A stretch of 64,000 nt of DNA from Bacteroidota bacterium (lineage in GTDB: Bacteria > Bacteroidota > Bacteroidia > Cytophagales > Cyclobacteriaceae). Positions 25,232 through 33,049 of this stretch are shown here, piece after piece. The stretch covers positions 124,001-188,000 of the forward strand of contig JAFDYV010000003.1 in assembly GCA_018267275.1 (NCBI GenBank). Direction: 5' to 3'. Under the pieces are notes generated by a model. It did no database searches and was not told the origin of the DNA. It worked only from the letters and a program-made list of their open reading frames with translations. Position 1 is the first letter of the stretch, and every line of letters starts with the position of its first letter. Position numbers and translations under genes: made by a program.

Positions 25232-25960
25232 ATGAAATTTGCACTAGTCCTTCTCATCTTGTTGGCATTAGAAGCCAGGGCACAGGAGAAACCCAGCCAC
25301 CCTGTGCCTTTTTTTGTTTCGCACCTTTCTGAGCAAAATAGGGTCTTGCTTTATCGAAAAGGCGCCCCTCGACACACCCTGTTTTCGAAAACCATTTGCT
25401 TTAAAAAAAAATGCAGGGCTTTTATTGGATGGCGCACTCATCAGCAAAATAGAAGGTTTAAAGGCTGGGATGACCAACGCACGCCCGAGGAAAAACGTAA
25501 AAAGAAACAACGTTCAATGCCTATTGACACGCTCTTTACACCAGCACCAATTGCGAAAGCGAAAGGAAACCCTAACTTTAAAAAAGAAGAGAATACAATA
25601 CTAGCTCCGGCAAAGACAAAAGAGGTTTTTGTGTTGGATGACGTATTGTTTGAAATCAACAGCTATCGGCTAAACGAGCAGCACACGTCTGGCTTGGACT
25701 CGCTGGTTGACATTTTGGCAAGTAACCCCGCCATTCAGATTCAAATCAATGGCCACACCGATAATAGCGGCAGCGAGCGCCACAACTTACAGCTATCGCG
25801 CGACCGGGCCGAAGCCGTTGCCATTTACTTGATTGACCATGCGATTGATGAGTCTCGAATTGCATTTGAAGGCTATGGCAGCACGCGGCCATTGGCGAGC
25901 AACGAAACTGAAGAGGGGCGAAGAAAAAACCGAAGAGTAGAAATAATCATGACGCGGTAG
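25232..25960 (+). CDS. OmpA family protein
   Basis: A 242-residue envelope protein. It has a signal peptide (MKFALVLLILLALEARAQ), a basic linker region of about 120 residues with no recognised fold, and a C-terminal OmpA/MotB peptidoglycan-binding domain (about 140 to 242) with INGHTDNSGS, LSRDRAEAVAIYL and FEGYGSTRPLASN, then RRKNRRVEI. It should anchor the outer membrane to the cell wall. The start is the ATG at 25232, five codons after an earlier ATG at 25217, since it leads into the signal peptide. It ends 3 bases from a convergent cytochrome gene. Confidence 0.88.
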   Translation: MKFALVLLILLALEARAQEKPSHPVPFFVSHLSEQNRVLLYRKGAPRHTLFSKTICFKKKCRAFIGWRTHQQNRRFKGWDDQRTPEEKRKKKQRSMPIDTLFTPAPIAKAKGNPNFKKEENTILAPAKTKEVFVLDDVLFEINSYRLNEQHTSGLDSLVDILASNPAIQIQINGHTDNSGSERHNLQLSRDRAEAVAIYLIDHAIDESRIAFEGYGSTRPLASNETEEGRRKNRRVEIIMTR

Positions 25961-25963
25961 CGA

Positions 25964-26860
25964 TTATCTCCACGGCCCATACTTATGCTGCACTTCGCTC
26001 AACGAATCAGCGTAGGGCCCAAACGGATGGTCGAAAGGTTTTGTTTCTAGTTTGGGCCAATCACCTTTGAAATCTTTCCGCGGCCGTGCCTGCGCTATGA
26101 CATAGGCGGCCACATCCCACGCTTCTTCCTCCGTCAGTATGGGTTGCAAGTACGTGGCACCTTGCGGCATATTGGCATACACGTATTTTGCAAAATTAGA
26201 AATCCGAAAAAGTCCTGCTCCCGTATTAAAACTTTTTTCTCCCCAAAGCGGAGGAAACGCGAATCCTTTGCCGCTGCCCAATAGCATACCCCCGCCATTT
26301 TTTTGATGACACACGCGGCATTGCTTTTCGTAAATGATTTTTCCTTTCAATGTGTCGGCCGGGCGATTTAAAAACGCAATATCTTTTAATCCCGAGCCTT
26401 CTGCCTTCTTGCCCTTTGGCACATCTTTTCCCACCCACAAAATGTAAGCCACCATGGCACGCATTTCGTTCGAGAGCGAATCCAAATGCTGACCGTTAAG
26501 ACTGCGTTGAATACAGTCATTGATTCTTTTTTCTACACTCTCCAATCCGCCTGAACGCGCTCTAAATTTTGGATAAAGCGAAGCCACCGATCCAAAATTA
26601 TTTCCAAAGGCTTTTGTTCCCGCATCAAGATGACAATTCTGGCAATTCATTCCATTGGAGACTGCCGCCACACTTCCCTTGGGCCCCAGGTAATAACTGG
26701 TATTGACAATCAATTTACGACCATAGCGAACTTGCGCATTGGGCATAGTAGCGGTATCAGGCGCATGCCAAAGAGAATCGATGGCATTTGTTACTTCACC
26801 GGGGCGCGATGAGCAACTCATTAAAAAAGCAAAACCCATCAGTAAGAGCAGTGCTTTCAT
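25964..26860 (-). CDS. Diheme cytochrome c lipoprotein, TsdA-like (thiosulfate dehydrogenase type)
   Basis: A 298-residue c-type cytochrome. The signal peptide ends in FLMSC, a lipobox (Cys16). Two haem sites are present: CQNCH at 73-77 and CRVCH at 181-185. The stretch from CQNCHLDAGTKAFG to YPKFRARSGG and INDCIQRSLNG matches TsdA/SoxA-like cytochromes, and Cys116 is a candidate axial haem ligand, the hallmark of thiosulfate dehydrogenase, which joins thiosulfate to tetrathionate. A generic electron-transfer role remains possible. It overlaps the YheT gene upstream by 4 bases. Confidence 0.85.
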   Translation of the reverse strand: MKALLLLMGFAFLMSCSSRPGEVTNAIDSLWHAPDTATMPNAQVRYGRKLIVNTSYYLGPKGSVAAVSNGMNCQNCHLDAGTKAFGNNFGSVASLYPKFRARSGGLESVEKRINDCIQRSLNGQHLDSLSNEMRAMVAYILWVGKDVPKGKKAEGSGLKDIAFLNRPADTLKGKIIYEKQCRVCHQKNGGGMLLGSGKGFAFPPLWGEKSFNTGAGLFRISNFAKYVYANMPQGATYLQPILTEEEAWDVAAYVIAQARPRKDFKGDWPKLETKPFDHPFGPYADSLSEVQHKYGPWR

Positions 26861-27825
26861 TGAATGTATTGTTGAATAAACTCAAATGCCCTCACTTCCA
26901 TCCAATTTTCCTGTTTTCCCTTTAATGAAAAACCAACATGACCTCCCGTTGCCGGAGTTTCTAACCAAACCGATGCATGCGTACGGGCGACATCAAAAGG
27001 AAAACATGTCTGCGGTAAAAATGGGTCGTTGAGTGCGTTTACTATTAAAACTGGTTTAGCGATAGAGGCGATGTAAGCCCCTGACGATGCGCGTGTATAA
27101 AAATCGTCTGCATCTTTAAACCCATGCAATGGCGCAGTGTATCGCGTATCAAACTCACGAAAGGTTTTTATCTTCTCAAAGCCAGCATGGCTGATTTCAT
27201 TTGGAAAGACTTTTGATTTCGCCTCAATCTTCTTGCCTAACTTTTTCAGGAAGCGATTCAAGTAAAACCACTTGTTGGGTTTATCCAATTCCTTTGCACT
27301 ATCGCCCAAATGACAAGGGACCGAAAAAACGGATGCGCACTTCACATTTTTCAATAACGCATCGCCCGATTCACCAAAATACTTTAAGGTTAGGCTACCG
27401 CCCATGCTGATACCCACCAATGCCACATGCGAATATGCCCCGGTTGAAACCGCATGTTCCACAACTGCTTTCAAATCTTCAGTTGCACCGTGGTGATAAA
27501 ACTTCGGAAGACGATTCATCTCGCCACTACAACCGCGACAGTTCCACGCCAGTGCATCCCAGCCACGGGCTGAAAAATACTTCGCCATTCCCATTACATA
27601 ATGCCGTTCGCTGTTCCCCTCCAACCCGTGAGAAATAATCACAAGTTTTTGAGTCTTTTGTTTTAGCCAATCGAGATCTAAGAAGTCACCGTCTGCGAGT
27701 TCTAGCCGCTCACGCTGATAGCAAATGCCTTCAATTTTTCTAAACATGCTGGGCACGATGGTTTGCACGTGACCATTGAATAAATAGCCGGGGTGGCGGT
27801 AGGAAGATTGGTTGATGATGGGCAC
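26857..27825 (-). CDS. Alpha/beta hydrolase, YheT family
   Basis: A 322-residue soluble hydrolase. The YheT pattern is clear: GHVQTIVPS near the start, SHGLEGNSERHYV, WNCRGCSGEMN, the nucleophile elbow GISMGGSLTLKYFGE, and a late NALNDPFLP and GGHVGF carrying the Asp and His. Family members are carboxylesterases of unsettled substrate, related to human ABHD1/3. It overlaps the cytochrome gene by 4 bases and starts 8 bases after a small acetyltransferase gene, so the three form an operon. Confidence 0.92.
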   Translation of the reverse strand: MPIINQSSYRHPGYLFNGHVQTIVPSMFRKIEGICYQRERLELADGDFLDLDWLKQKTQKLVIISHGLEGNSERHYVMGMAKYFSARGWDALAWNCRGCSGEMNRLPKFYHHGATEDLKAVVEHAVSTGAYSHVALVGISMGGSLTLKYFGESGDALLKNVKCASVFSVPCHLGDSAKELDKPNKWFYLNRFLKKLGKKIEAKSKVFPNEISHAGFEKIKTFREFDTRYTAPLHGFKDADDFYTRASSGAYIASIAKPVLIVNALNDPFLPQTCFPFDVARTHASVWLETPATGGHVGFSLKGKQENWMEVRAFEFIQQYIQ

Positions 27826-27832
27826 CGAGACT

Positions 27833-28120
27833 TCAGTTTAAGACGTCTGCTATTTCAGGGGTTTTATCGAATACAGAATGAGCAAACGGGCACAATGGCA
27901 AAATTTTGATATCATTTGCACGCGCATACTCAACTGCTTTCATCACCAGTTGCTTGCCAGCGCCTTTGCCTCTCAATTTATCCGACACATCTGTGTGGTC
28001 GATGATGATGAGCTTATCGCCCGCTTTCGAATAGGTCATCTCCGCCAAGCGCTCGTTGTCTACTTCAATCACAAATGCTCCTTTAGAACCACGATCAATT
28101 TGTTTGATGTCCATTCCCAA
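27833..28120 (-). CDS. Small GNAT-like N-acetyltransferase (YjdJ/GTLF3 type)
   Basis: A 95-residue protein of the short GNAT family. It shows GAFVIEVDNERLAEMTYSK, then DHTDVSDKLRGKGAGKQLV, in which RGKGAG is the acetyl-CoA binding loop, and ILPLCPFAHSVFDK with the conserved Cys of this subgroup. Acceptor unknown. The start may be Met1 (28120) or Met3 (28114). It is the first gene of the unit with YheT and the cytochrome. Confidence 0.87.
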   Translation of the reverse strand: MGMDIKQIDRGSKGAFVIEVDNERLAEMTYSKAGDKLIIIDHTDVSDKLRGKGAGKQLVMKAVEYARANDIKILPLCPFAHSVFDKTPEIADVLN

Positions 28121-28177
28121 AGATAATTGAGAAATTCAAATCGGCAGTGATGGGTACACGTTAATTGTGGATGCATT

Positions 28178-28225
28178 CTCTGTGTTCTCTGTGGTTAAAA
28201 TCCAAAAACCAAAGAGAACACGGAG
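28178..28225. repeat. Inverted repeat of the CTCTGTG-type intergenic family
   Basis: The arm CTCTGTGTTCTCTGTGGTT (28178-28196) is matched by AACCAAAGAGAACACGGAG (28207-28225), 17 of 19 positions complementary, with a 10-base AT-rich loop. It stands between two minus-strand genes that both start or end about 50 bases away. This motif recurs between genes in many unrelated bacteria, as I recall. It could act as a terminator-like structure for the small GNAT promoter region, but no T tract is present. Confidence 0.75.
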
Positions 28226-28263
28226 TTACGTGGTAAAATTCGCAGAACTTAAATAGGATTGAA

Positions 28264-29388
28264 CTACTTCGCCTGGTACCTAGCACTCAACACAGTCATC
28301 ACCAAAAAGAGCACAGCTACAAAACCAAGCGCCACACGCAGTGTTTGCCAATCCGCCAACAACCCGATGATGGGCGGCCCAAACAAAAATCCCGAGTAAC
28401 CCACCGTTGTTACCATCGCAAGCCCAACACCGGGCGGTAAATCCTTTGTGTTGCCCGCAATACTATAAGCGATGGGCACAATGGCAGACAAACCAATGCC
28501 TACCAAAAAGAATCCTGCGATTGCCAAGTATGCATTTTCTAACGAAAGCATTACGGCCATACCGAACAAAGCAATTACCCCGCACCATACCATCAATTTC
28601 CTGTCTCCAAATTTCAACCGTGCGCCATCGCCAAAAAAACGTCCTAGCGTCATAGCAAACGCAAATCCAAACAACCCCATGGTGGTGAGACCTTCGTCTG
28701 TGGCAATCGACTTCATGTACACGCTACTCCAATCGGCCATCGCACCTTCACCCAACATGCTGCAAAATGCAATTACACCAATGCTCACCATGGCAGCATT
28801 CGGCAAACGAAAAGCTGGCTCACCACGCACTTTTTCTTTCGGTTTATCATGAATGAGATTGTAGCGCGCCCAAGCCGCGCCAGCCAATGCCAAAAGTGTT
28901 ACCACCAGCAGGTGAATAAAGAGTGTAACACCGAGATTGATAAAAAGCGTTCCAAACAATGCCCCTGCTACCATGCCAATGCTGAAAATGGCATGAAACG
29001 AAGTCATGATGGGTTTGCCAACATTTTGTTCTACCATTACTGCTTGCGAGTTCATGGAAACATCGAGCATGCCAGCCGTAAGGCCCATTACAAAAAACAA
29101 GCTTATCAATGCAACCACATTTGGCAGGACTGGGACTAAAGGCACAAATACGCAATACAAAAAAACTGAGAATATAGTGATGCGTCTGCTGCCATTGCGC
29201 ATGATGAGCCACCCCGTAAAAGGCATGGCTAAAAAAGCACCAATGGATTGAGATAGTAATACGAAACCCAAAGTGCCTTTATCGATGGAATAAATTTCTT
29301 GCATGCGCACAAAGCGCGCAGCTATGCTGGCGTGAACAAAACCATTGATAAAGAAAACAAGTTTGACTGCAACGCGAGATGGGTGCAT
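28264..29388 (-). CDS. MFS transporter (YbjJ-like)
   Basis: A 374-residue inner-membrane protein with about 12 helices. The MFS motif A region between helices 2 and 3 reads GWLIMRNGSRRITIFSV, and a second half repeat shows GRFFGDGARLKFGDRK. Its size and organisation (FLVGIGLSAIVPIAYSIAGN) match the YbjJ/fucose-permease-like group of sugar or unknown-substrate carriers. Substrate cannot be given. It is monocistronic, or follows the GNAT gene 80 bases upstream on the same strand. Confidence 0.87.
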   Translation of the reverse strand: MHPSRVAVKLVFFINGFVHASIAARFVRMQEIYSIDKGTLGFVLLSQSIGAFLAMPFTGWLIMRNGSRRITIFSVFLYCVFVPLVPVLPNVVALISLFFVMGLTAGMLDVSMNSQAVMVEQNVGKPIMTSFHAIFSIGMVAGALFGTLFINLGVTLFIHLLVVTLLALAGAAWARYNLIHDKPKEKVRGEPAFRLPNAAMVSIGVIAFCSMLGEGAMADWSSVYMKSIATDEGLTTMGLFGFAFAMTLGRFFGDGARLKFGDRKLMVWCGVIALFGMAVMLSLENAYLAIAGFFLVGIGLSAIVPIAYSIAGNTKDLPPGVGLAMVTTVGYSGFLFGPPIIGLLADWQTLRVALGFVAVLFLVMTVLSARYQAK

Positions 29389-29468
29389 AGTTTCAAATTT
29401 CGACTGTGCGAAGATATGTGATTTGCCTCGCTCAAAGGCAGCAATTGAATGCCAGAAAATTAATACCC

Positions 29469-30014
29469 CTATGCCAACGTTTGCAAATCGTATTCCGCGC
29501 GGGTGATGCGAAATATCAAAACCTCATTTTGCTTGTAGATCGTTCTTTTATCGATGCGCATACCATTTTTGGTCGCAACTTTTTGAGAGGGCAAGTTGGT
29601 TAGACTGATGATGGAAATGAGCGAAGGTACTTGGTAATCTTTAAAGGCAATATTCTTGCATTTTTGCGCAGCTTCAATAGCATAGCCCTTTCCCCAAAAC
29701 TCCGGCAGTAGTGAGTAGGCAATTTCCAATTCAGCTGCGCCATCCACCTGTTGCACTAGTAGACCAGCATGGCCCACCAATTTGCCGCTGGATTTCTCGA
29801 TGAGTGCATTCATGCCACCCAATCCTTTTTCGTAGCGCTCAAACTGGCGCGCATACCATTTTTCACAGGCAATACGTGGTGTTTCTTTTTCTTCAACCCA
29901 GTGTTTGGAGGTTTCGGGGTCTTCGAAGAAGGGAAGCCAAGAGCTAAAATCGCTCGTAGAGATTTCTTTGAGAAGGAGACGTTGCGATTGATAGTTAGTG
30001 AGTCTGAAATTCAC
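29469..30014 (-). CDS. GNAT family acetyltransferase (RimJ/RimL type)
   Basis: A 181-residue acetyltransferase. It begins FRLTNYQSQRLLLKEISTSD, the usual RimJ/RimL-like N-terminus, and the acetyl-CoA site is in LLPEFWGKGYAIEAAQKC. The later NLPSQKVATKNGM is the conserved Asn-x-x-Ser motif of this group. The acceptor (ribosomal protein N-terminus, amino acid or antibiotic) is unknown. It lies 6 bases behind a beta-barrel gene on the same strand. Confidence 0.9.
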   Translation of the reverse strand: MNFRLTNYQSQRLLLKEISTSDFSSWLPFFEDPETSKHWVEEKETPRIACEKWYARQFERYEKGLGGMNALIEKSSGKLVGHAGLLVQQVDGAAELEIAYSLLPEFWGKGYAIEAAQKCKNIAFKDYQVPSLISIISLTNLPSQKVATKNGMRIDKRTIYKQNEVLIFRITRAEYDLQTLA

Positions 30015-30020
30015 AAATTT

Positions 30021-30629
30021 TCAAAACTTCTTGGTCGATTTTCCAAATAAAGAATAACCAACAAATATCTGAAATGCAGTGTTCTTCTGTCTAAAATCTG
30101 GCGCAGGCGGAACTTTATAAAGATTTGAAAATCCCAAATAGTATCTAACCCCACCATTAAACTTCCCAAAATCTAAACCGAATCCTGCCGCTCCACCAAA
30201 ATCGATTTGCTCGGTATCATTTCTCAAGTCAATAGTAGAAGTACCAGCTGTTGAGGTTGCCGCGACTAAAATACCAACCTGAGGTCCAACGTGAAAACTT
30301 AGATTTTTGACAAGTTCATATCTAAATAAAATTGGAACAGATAGGTAGTTATAGCTGTTTTCGAACTTGGGATTCGTTGAAGATAGATTGTATCCCATTT
30401 GTGAATAGGCCACTTCGGGCTGTACCCCAAATTTTTGAGAAATCATGACTGTCAAATAAATCCCAGCCGCTACCCCTATTTTTGAATCAGTATCTCTTGA
30501 CATAGTGTTTGTCGTAAAAGATTGATTTGCAAAGTTAGTTCCAACTCTAATGCCCCCGGTTATATTTTGAGATAAGCCGACCACACAGTGAAACACCAAA
30601 CATGAAGTAAGCAATAAGCGATTTATCAT
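30021..30629 (-). CDS. Outer-membrane beta-barrel protein (porin family)
   Basis: A 202-residue exported protein. A signal peptide (to about residue 22, VVGLSQN) is followed by strands typical of the PorT/OMP_b-brl_2 group: GGIRVGTNFANQSF, AAGIYLTVMISQKFGVQPEV, VPILFRYELVKNLSFHVGPQ, and GGAAGFGLDFGKFNGGVRYY. It probably forms an eight-stranded barrel in the outer membrane. Cargo or function is unknown. The acetyltransferase gene follows after 6 bases; co-transcription appears incidental. Confidence 0.86.
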   Translation of the reverse strand: MINRLLLTSCLVFHCVVGLSQNITGGIRVGTNFANQSFTTNTMSRDTDSKIGVAAGIYLTVMISQKFGVQPEVAYSQMGYNLSSTNPKFENSYNYLSVPILFRYELVKNLSFHVGPQVGILVAATSTAGTSTIDLRNDTEQIDFGGAAGFGLDFGKFNGGVRYYLGFSNLYKVPPAPDFRQKNTAFQIFVGYSLFGKSTKKF

Positions 30630-30706
30630 ATCGATTTCTCAAAATATAAAATAACCTAACAGCAAGCCTTTTGAGCACCAACTTTGACTAGATGAACATA
30701 CTGTGA

Positions 30707-32278
30707 CTACTTCGCATACGCCACACTTCGCATCTCGCGTATCACCGTCACCTTCACTTGTCCTGGGTATTGCATTTCTTTTTCAATTTTTTGAGAAATG
30801 GCAAAACTCAATTCTGCTGCGCGTTCGTCTGTTGCTTTTTCGGCATCCACCATCACGCGCAACTCGCGGCCGGCTTGTATGGCGTAGCATTTTTCCACAC
30901 CCTCAAAGCTCAAGCCTACTTGCTCTAACTCTTTTAGGCGTTTGATGTACTGCTCCATCACTTCGCGTCTGGCGCCCGGGCGTGCGCCTGATATCGCATC
31001 GCACGCTTGCACTATAGGCGAAATGATGCTGGTCATCTCAATCTCATCGTGGTGGGCACCAATGGCATTGCAAACAACCGGATGTTCTTTGTACTTCTGC
31101 GCCAACTCCATGCCTACAATGGCGTGCGGCTTTTCCAATTCTTCAGGCCACACTTTACCAATGTCGTGCAAAAGGCCGGCACGCTTGGCCTGCTTTACGT
31201 TCAACCCCAACTCAGACGCCATGATGGCGCATAGGTTGGCTACCTCGCGTGAGTGTTGTAATAGATTTTGACCGTACGAAGAGCGGTAGCGCATGCGGCC
31301 CACCATTTTGATTAACTCTGGCGCTAAACCATGAATTCCCAAATCAATCACCGTACGCTCGCCAATCTCTACAATTTCGTCTTCAATATTCTTAGTCGTT
31401 TTGGCAACAATCTCCTCAATGCGGGCAGGATGAATGCGGCCATCTTGCACCAACCGGTGCAGTGAAAGTCTTGCAATCTCTCTGCGCACGGGGTCAAAAC
31501 CTGAAATGATAATAGCCTCTGGTGTATCGTCCACAATAAATTCCACACCAGTGGCGGCTTCTAACGTGCGGATGTTGCGCCCTTCCCTACCGATAATTTT
31601 TCCTTTTATGTCATCACTTTCGATATTGAATATTGATACGCAGTTTTCCACTGCGTGTTCGGTGGCCGTTCGCTGAATGGTTTCCACCACTATTTTCTTT
31701 GCTTCTTTGGTGGCACTCAACTTCGCCTGTTCCATTATCTCTTTGATGTAGGAGCTTGCTTTGGTCTGCGCTTCTTCCTTTAACGATTCAATTAATTGAT
31801 CGCGGGCCTGGTCGGCAGTCAACTTGCTGATGCCCTCCAAAATGGCCACTTTCTGTGAATTGAATTTATCCAACTCCTCCTTGCGTTTCTTCACCAACTC
31901 GTGCTGCTGAGCAAGACTTTGACGCTCTTCGTCCACTTCGGCTTCTTTGCGCTTTAACTGTTCAAGCTCTTTGGATAGTTGGGCCTCGCGTTGTTTTATT
32001 TTTTGCTCGTTGGCGATGATTTGATTTTTCTTGCGGTTGGCCTCCTCTTCAAACTCTTGCTTCATTTTGAAGAGCTTGTCCTTGGCTTCAATAATTTTGT
32101 CTTTCTTGATGTTTTCGGCCTGCAGTTCGGCTTCTTTCACAATCAAGTTAGCTTTTTCTGTGGCAGCCAATTCATTTTTCTTCAATCGCCTTTTGTACAA
32201 AAAAGACCCTAGCAACATGCTGAGCAGTATAGTAGCTACTAACGCCACCAGTACTGTCACTAATATTCCCGATTCCAT
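30707..32278 (-). CDS. rny: Ribonuclease Y
   Basis: A membrane-anchored endoribonuclease that starts mRNA decay. Residues 4 to 28 are the transmembrane anchor, 30 to about 200 a long charged coiled coil, then the KH domain with [19 protein letters not shown], and the HD domain with HSREVANL and AGLLHDIGK supplying the metal-binding His and Asp. At 523 residues it is full length. In this strand order coiled-coil protein, zapA, a predicted 6S RNA and rny follow one another, so the RNA may be made from the same transcript. Confidence 0.96.
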   Translation of the reverse strand: MESGILVTVLVALVATILLSMLLGSFLYKRRLKKNELAATEKANLIVKEAELQAENIKKDKIIEAKDKLFKMKQEFEEEANRKKNQIIANEQKIKQREAQLSKELEQLKRKEAEVDEERQSLAQQHELVKKRKEELDKFNSQKVAILEGISKLTADQARDQLIESLKEEAQTKASSYIKEIMEQAKLSATKEAKKIVVETIQRTATEHAVENCVSIFNIESDDIKGKIIGREGRNIRTLEAATGVEFIVDDTPEAIIISGFDPVRREIARLSLHRLVQDGRIHPARIEEIVAKTTKNIEDEIVEIGERTVIDLGIHGLAPELIKMVGRMRYRSSYGQNLLQHSREVANLCAIMASELGLNVKQAKRAGLLHDIGKVWPEELEKPHAIVGMELAQKYKEHPVVCNAIGAHHDEIEMTSIISPIVQACDAISGARPGARREVMEQYIKRLKELEQVGLSFEGVEKCYAIQAGRELRVMVDAEKATDERAAELSFAISQKIEKEMQYPGQVKVTVIREMRSVAYAK

Positions 32279-32289
32279 GCTAATAACTT

Positions 32290-32396
32290 TTATGGTTCAC
32301 TTACCCGCTCACTGTGAGAACTGTCATTTTGCATCGCGCCCTACGCAAGCAAACATGCAATGAAGCAAAAAGGCTGGGTTGAAGAGTGAAAGGTAG
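32290..32396 (-). ncRNA. ssrS: Probable 6S RNA between zapA and rny
   Basis: The 120-base gap folds, on the minus strand, like 6S RNA. The closing stem is TTCACT (32385-32390) with AGTGAA (32296-32301), then ACCC/GGGT (32376-32379 with 32303-32306). A large bubble follows, with a small TGAG/CTCA-type hairpin on its 3' side (32308-32318). The terminal stem is TTTTGC/GCAAAA (32365-32370 with 32327-32332) and ATTGC/GCGAT (32357-32361 with 32333-32337). 6S RNA copies open-complex DNA and holds the main RNA polymerase. Next-to-zapA placement is classic for this gene in Proteobacteria; in Bacteroidota I believe it is also usual. The ends are approximate and no covariance search was run. Confidence 0.6.
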
Positions 32397-32398
32397 AA

Positions 32399-32683
32399 TT
32401 ACAGAGCTTGCGATACCAATTGATTCAGGTAGGTGACCTTGTCGGCCACCGTTTCATCAATTTCTTGTAGGCTTTCTTCTTCTGCCATTTTATCTACCAG
32501 GCAGTCGAATGCAACCATGGCGAGCAAGTCTTGTTTGTCATCAATGCCAAACTGCTCGCGGTAACGCTTTATTTTCTCGTTGATGAGCTTGCCGGCTGCC
32601 CGCACCTTTTCTTCTTCTTGGCGCTTTACCTTCATCGGGTATTCGCGGTCGGCTATTTTTATCTTTACGGATAGTTCGTCCAT
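32399..32683 (-). CDS. zapA: Cell division protein ZapA
   Basis: A 94-residue cytoplasmic protein that bundles FtsZ protofilaments at midcell. The start MDELSVKIKIADREYPMKVK followed by EEEKVRAAGKLINEKIKRYR matches ZapA, and the second half is a coiled coil (MAEEESLQEIDETV). I start at the ATG at 32683; an earlier ATG at 32722 adds 13 residues and overlaps the upstream coiled-coil gene. The stop is directly followed by the predicted 6S RNA. Confidence 0.9.
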   Translation of the reverse strand: MDELSVKIKIADREYPMKVKRQEEEKVRAAGKLINEKIKRYREQFGIDDKQDLLAMVAFDCLVDKMAEEESLQEIDETVADKVTYLNQLVSQAL

Positions 32684-32697
32684 CAACTTATACCGGG

Positions 32698-32994
32698 TTA
32701 TCTGCTCAAGTGAGCAATGCACTTATCGATTTCTCGGATATACTCGTCTACTTTCCTTTTCAACTCCGAAACACTTCCGTCTTCCGGGTTTATATGGTCT
32801 ACAATCTTAGTGATTTTAATTTGATTTTTAAAATTAGAGAGCTGGTCATCGCGCCTGTGCAAGTCGGCACGTAACTCCTGGTTTTCCATTTTCAGCCTTT
32901 TTGCCTCTTCCTTTGCTGATTTATGCTCGTTCAGCAACACCAGAATCTTCCGTTCCAGTCCGTTGAGGTTTGTTTTCAATGCTTCTTGGTCCAT
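32698..32994 (-). CDS. Coiled-coil protein preceding zapA
   Basis: A 98-residue soluble protein, almost entirely helical and charged, with heptads over residues 10 to 60 (LERKILVLLNEHKSAKEEAK then RLKMENQELRADLHRRDDQL). It has no known domain. The gene is regularly found just before zapA in Bacteroidota, as I recall. A role in the Z-ring (ZapB-like) is a reasonable guess, not shown. It lies 14 bases before the chosen zapA start and 55 bases after pheT on the same strand. Confidence 0.8.
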   Translation of the reverse strand: MDQEALKTNLNGLERKILVLLNEHKSAKEEAKRLKMENQELRADLHRRDDQLSNFKNQIKITKIVDHINPEDGSVSELKRKVDEYIREIDKCIAHLSR

Positions 32995-33049
32995 ACCGTT
33001 ATCTAAGGTTTAGGATGTTAGATTCAAGATTTTTGGCTCGAGCAATTGC

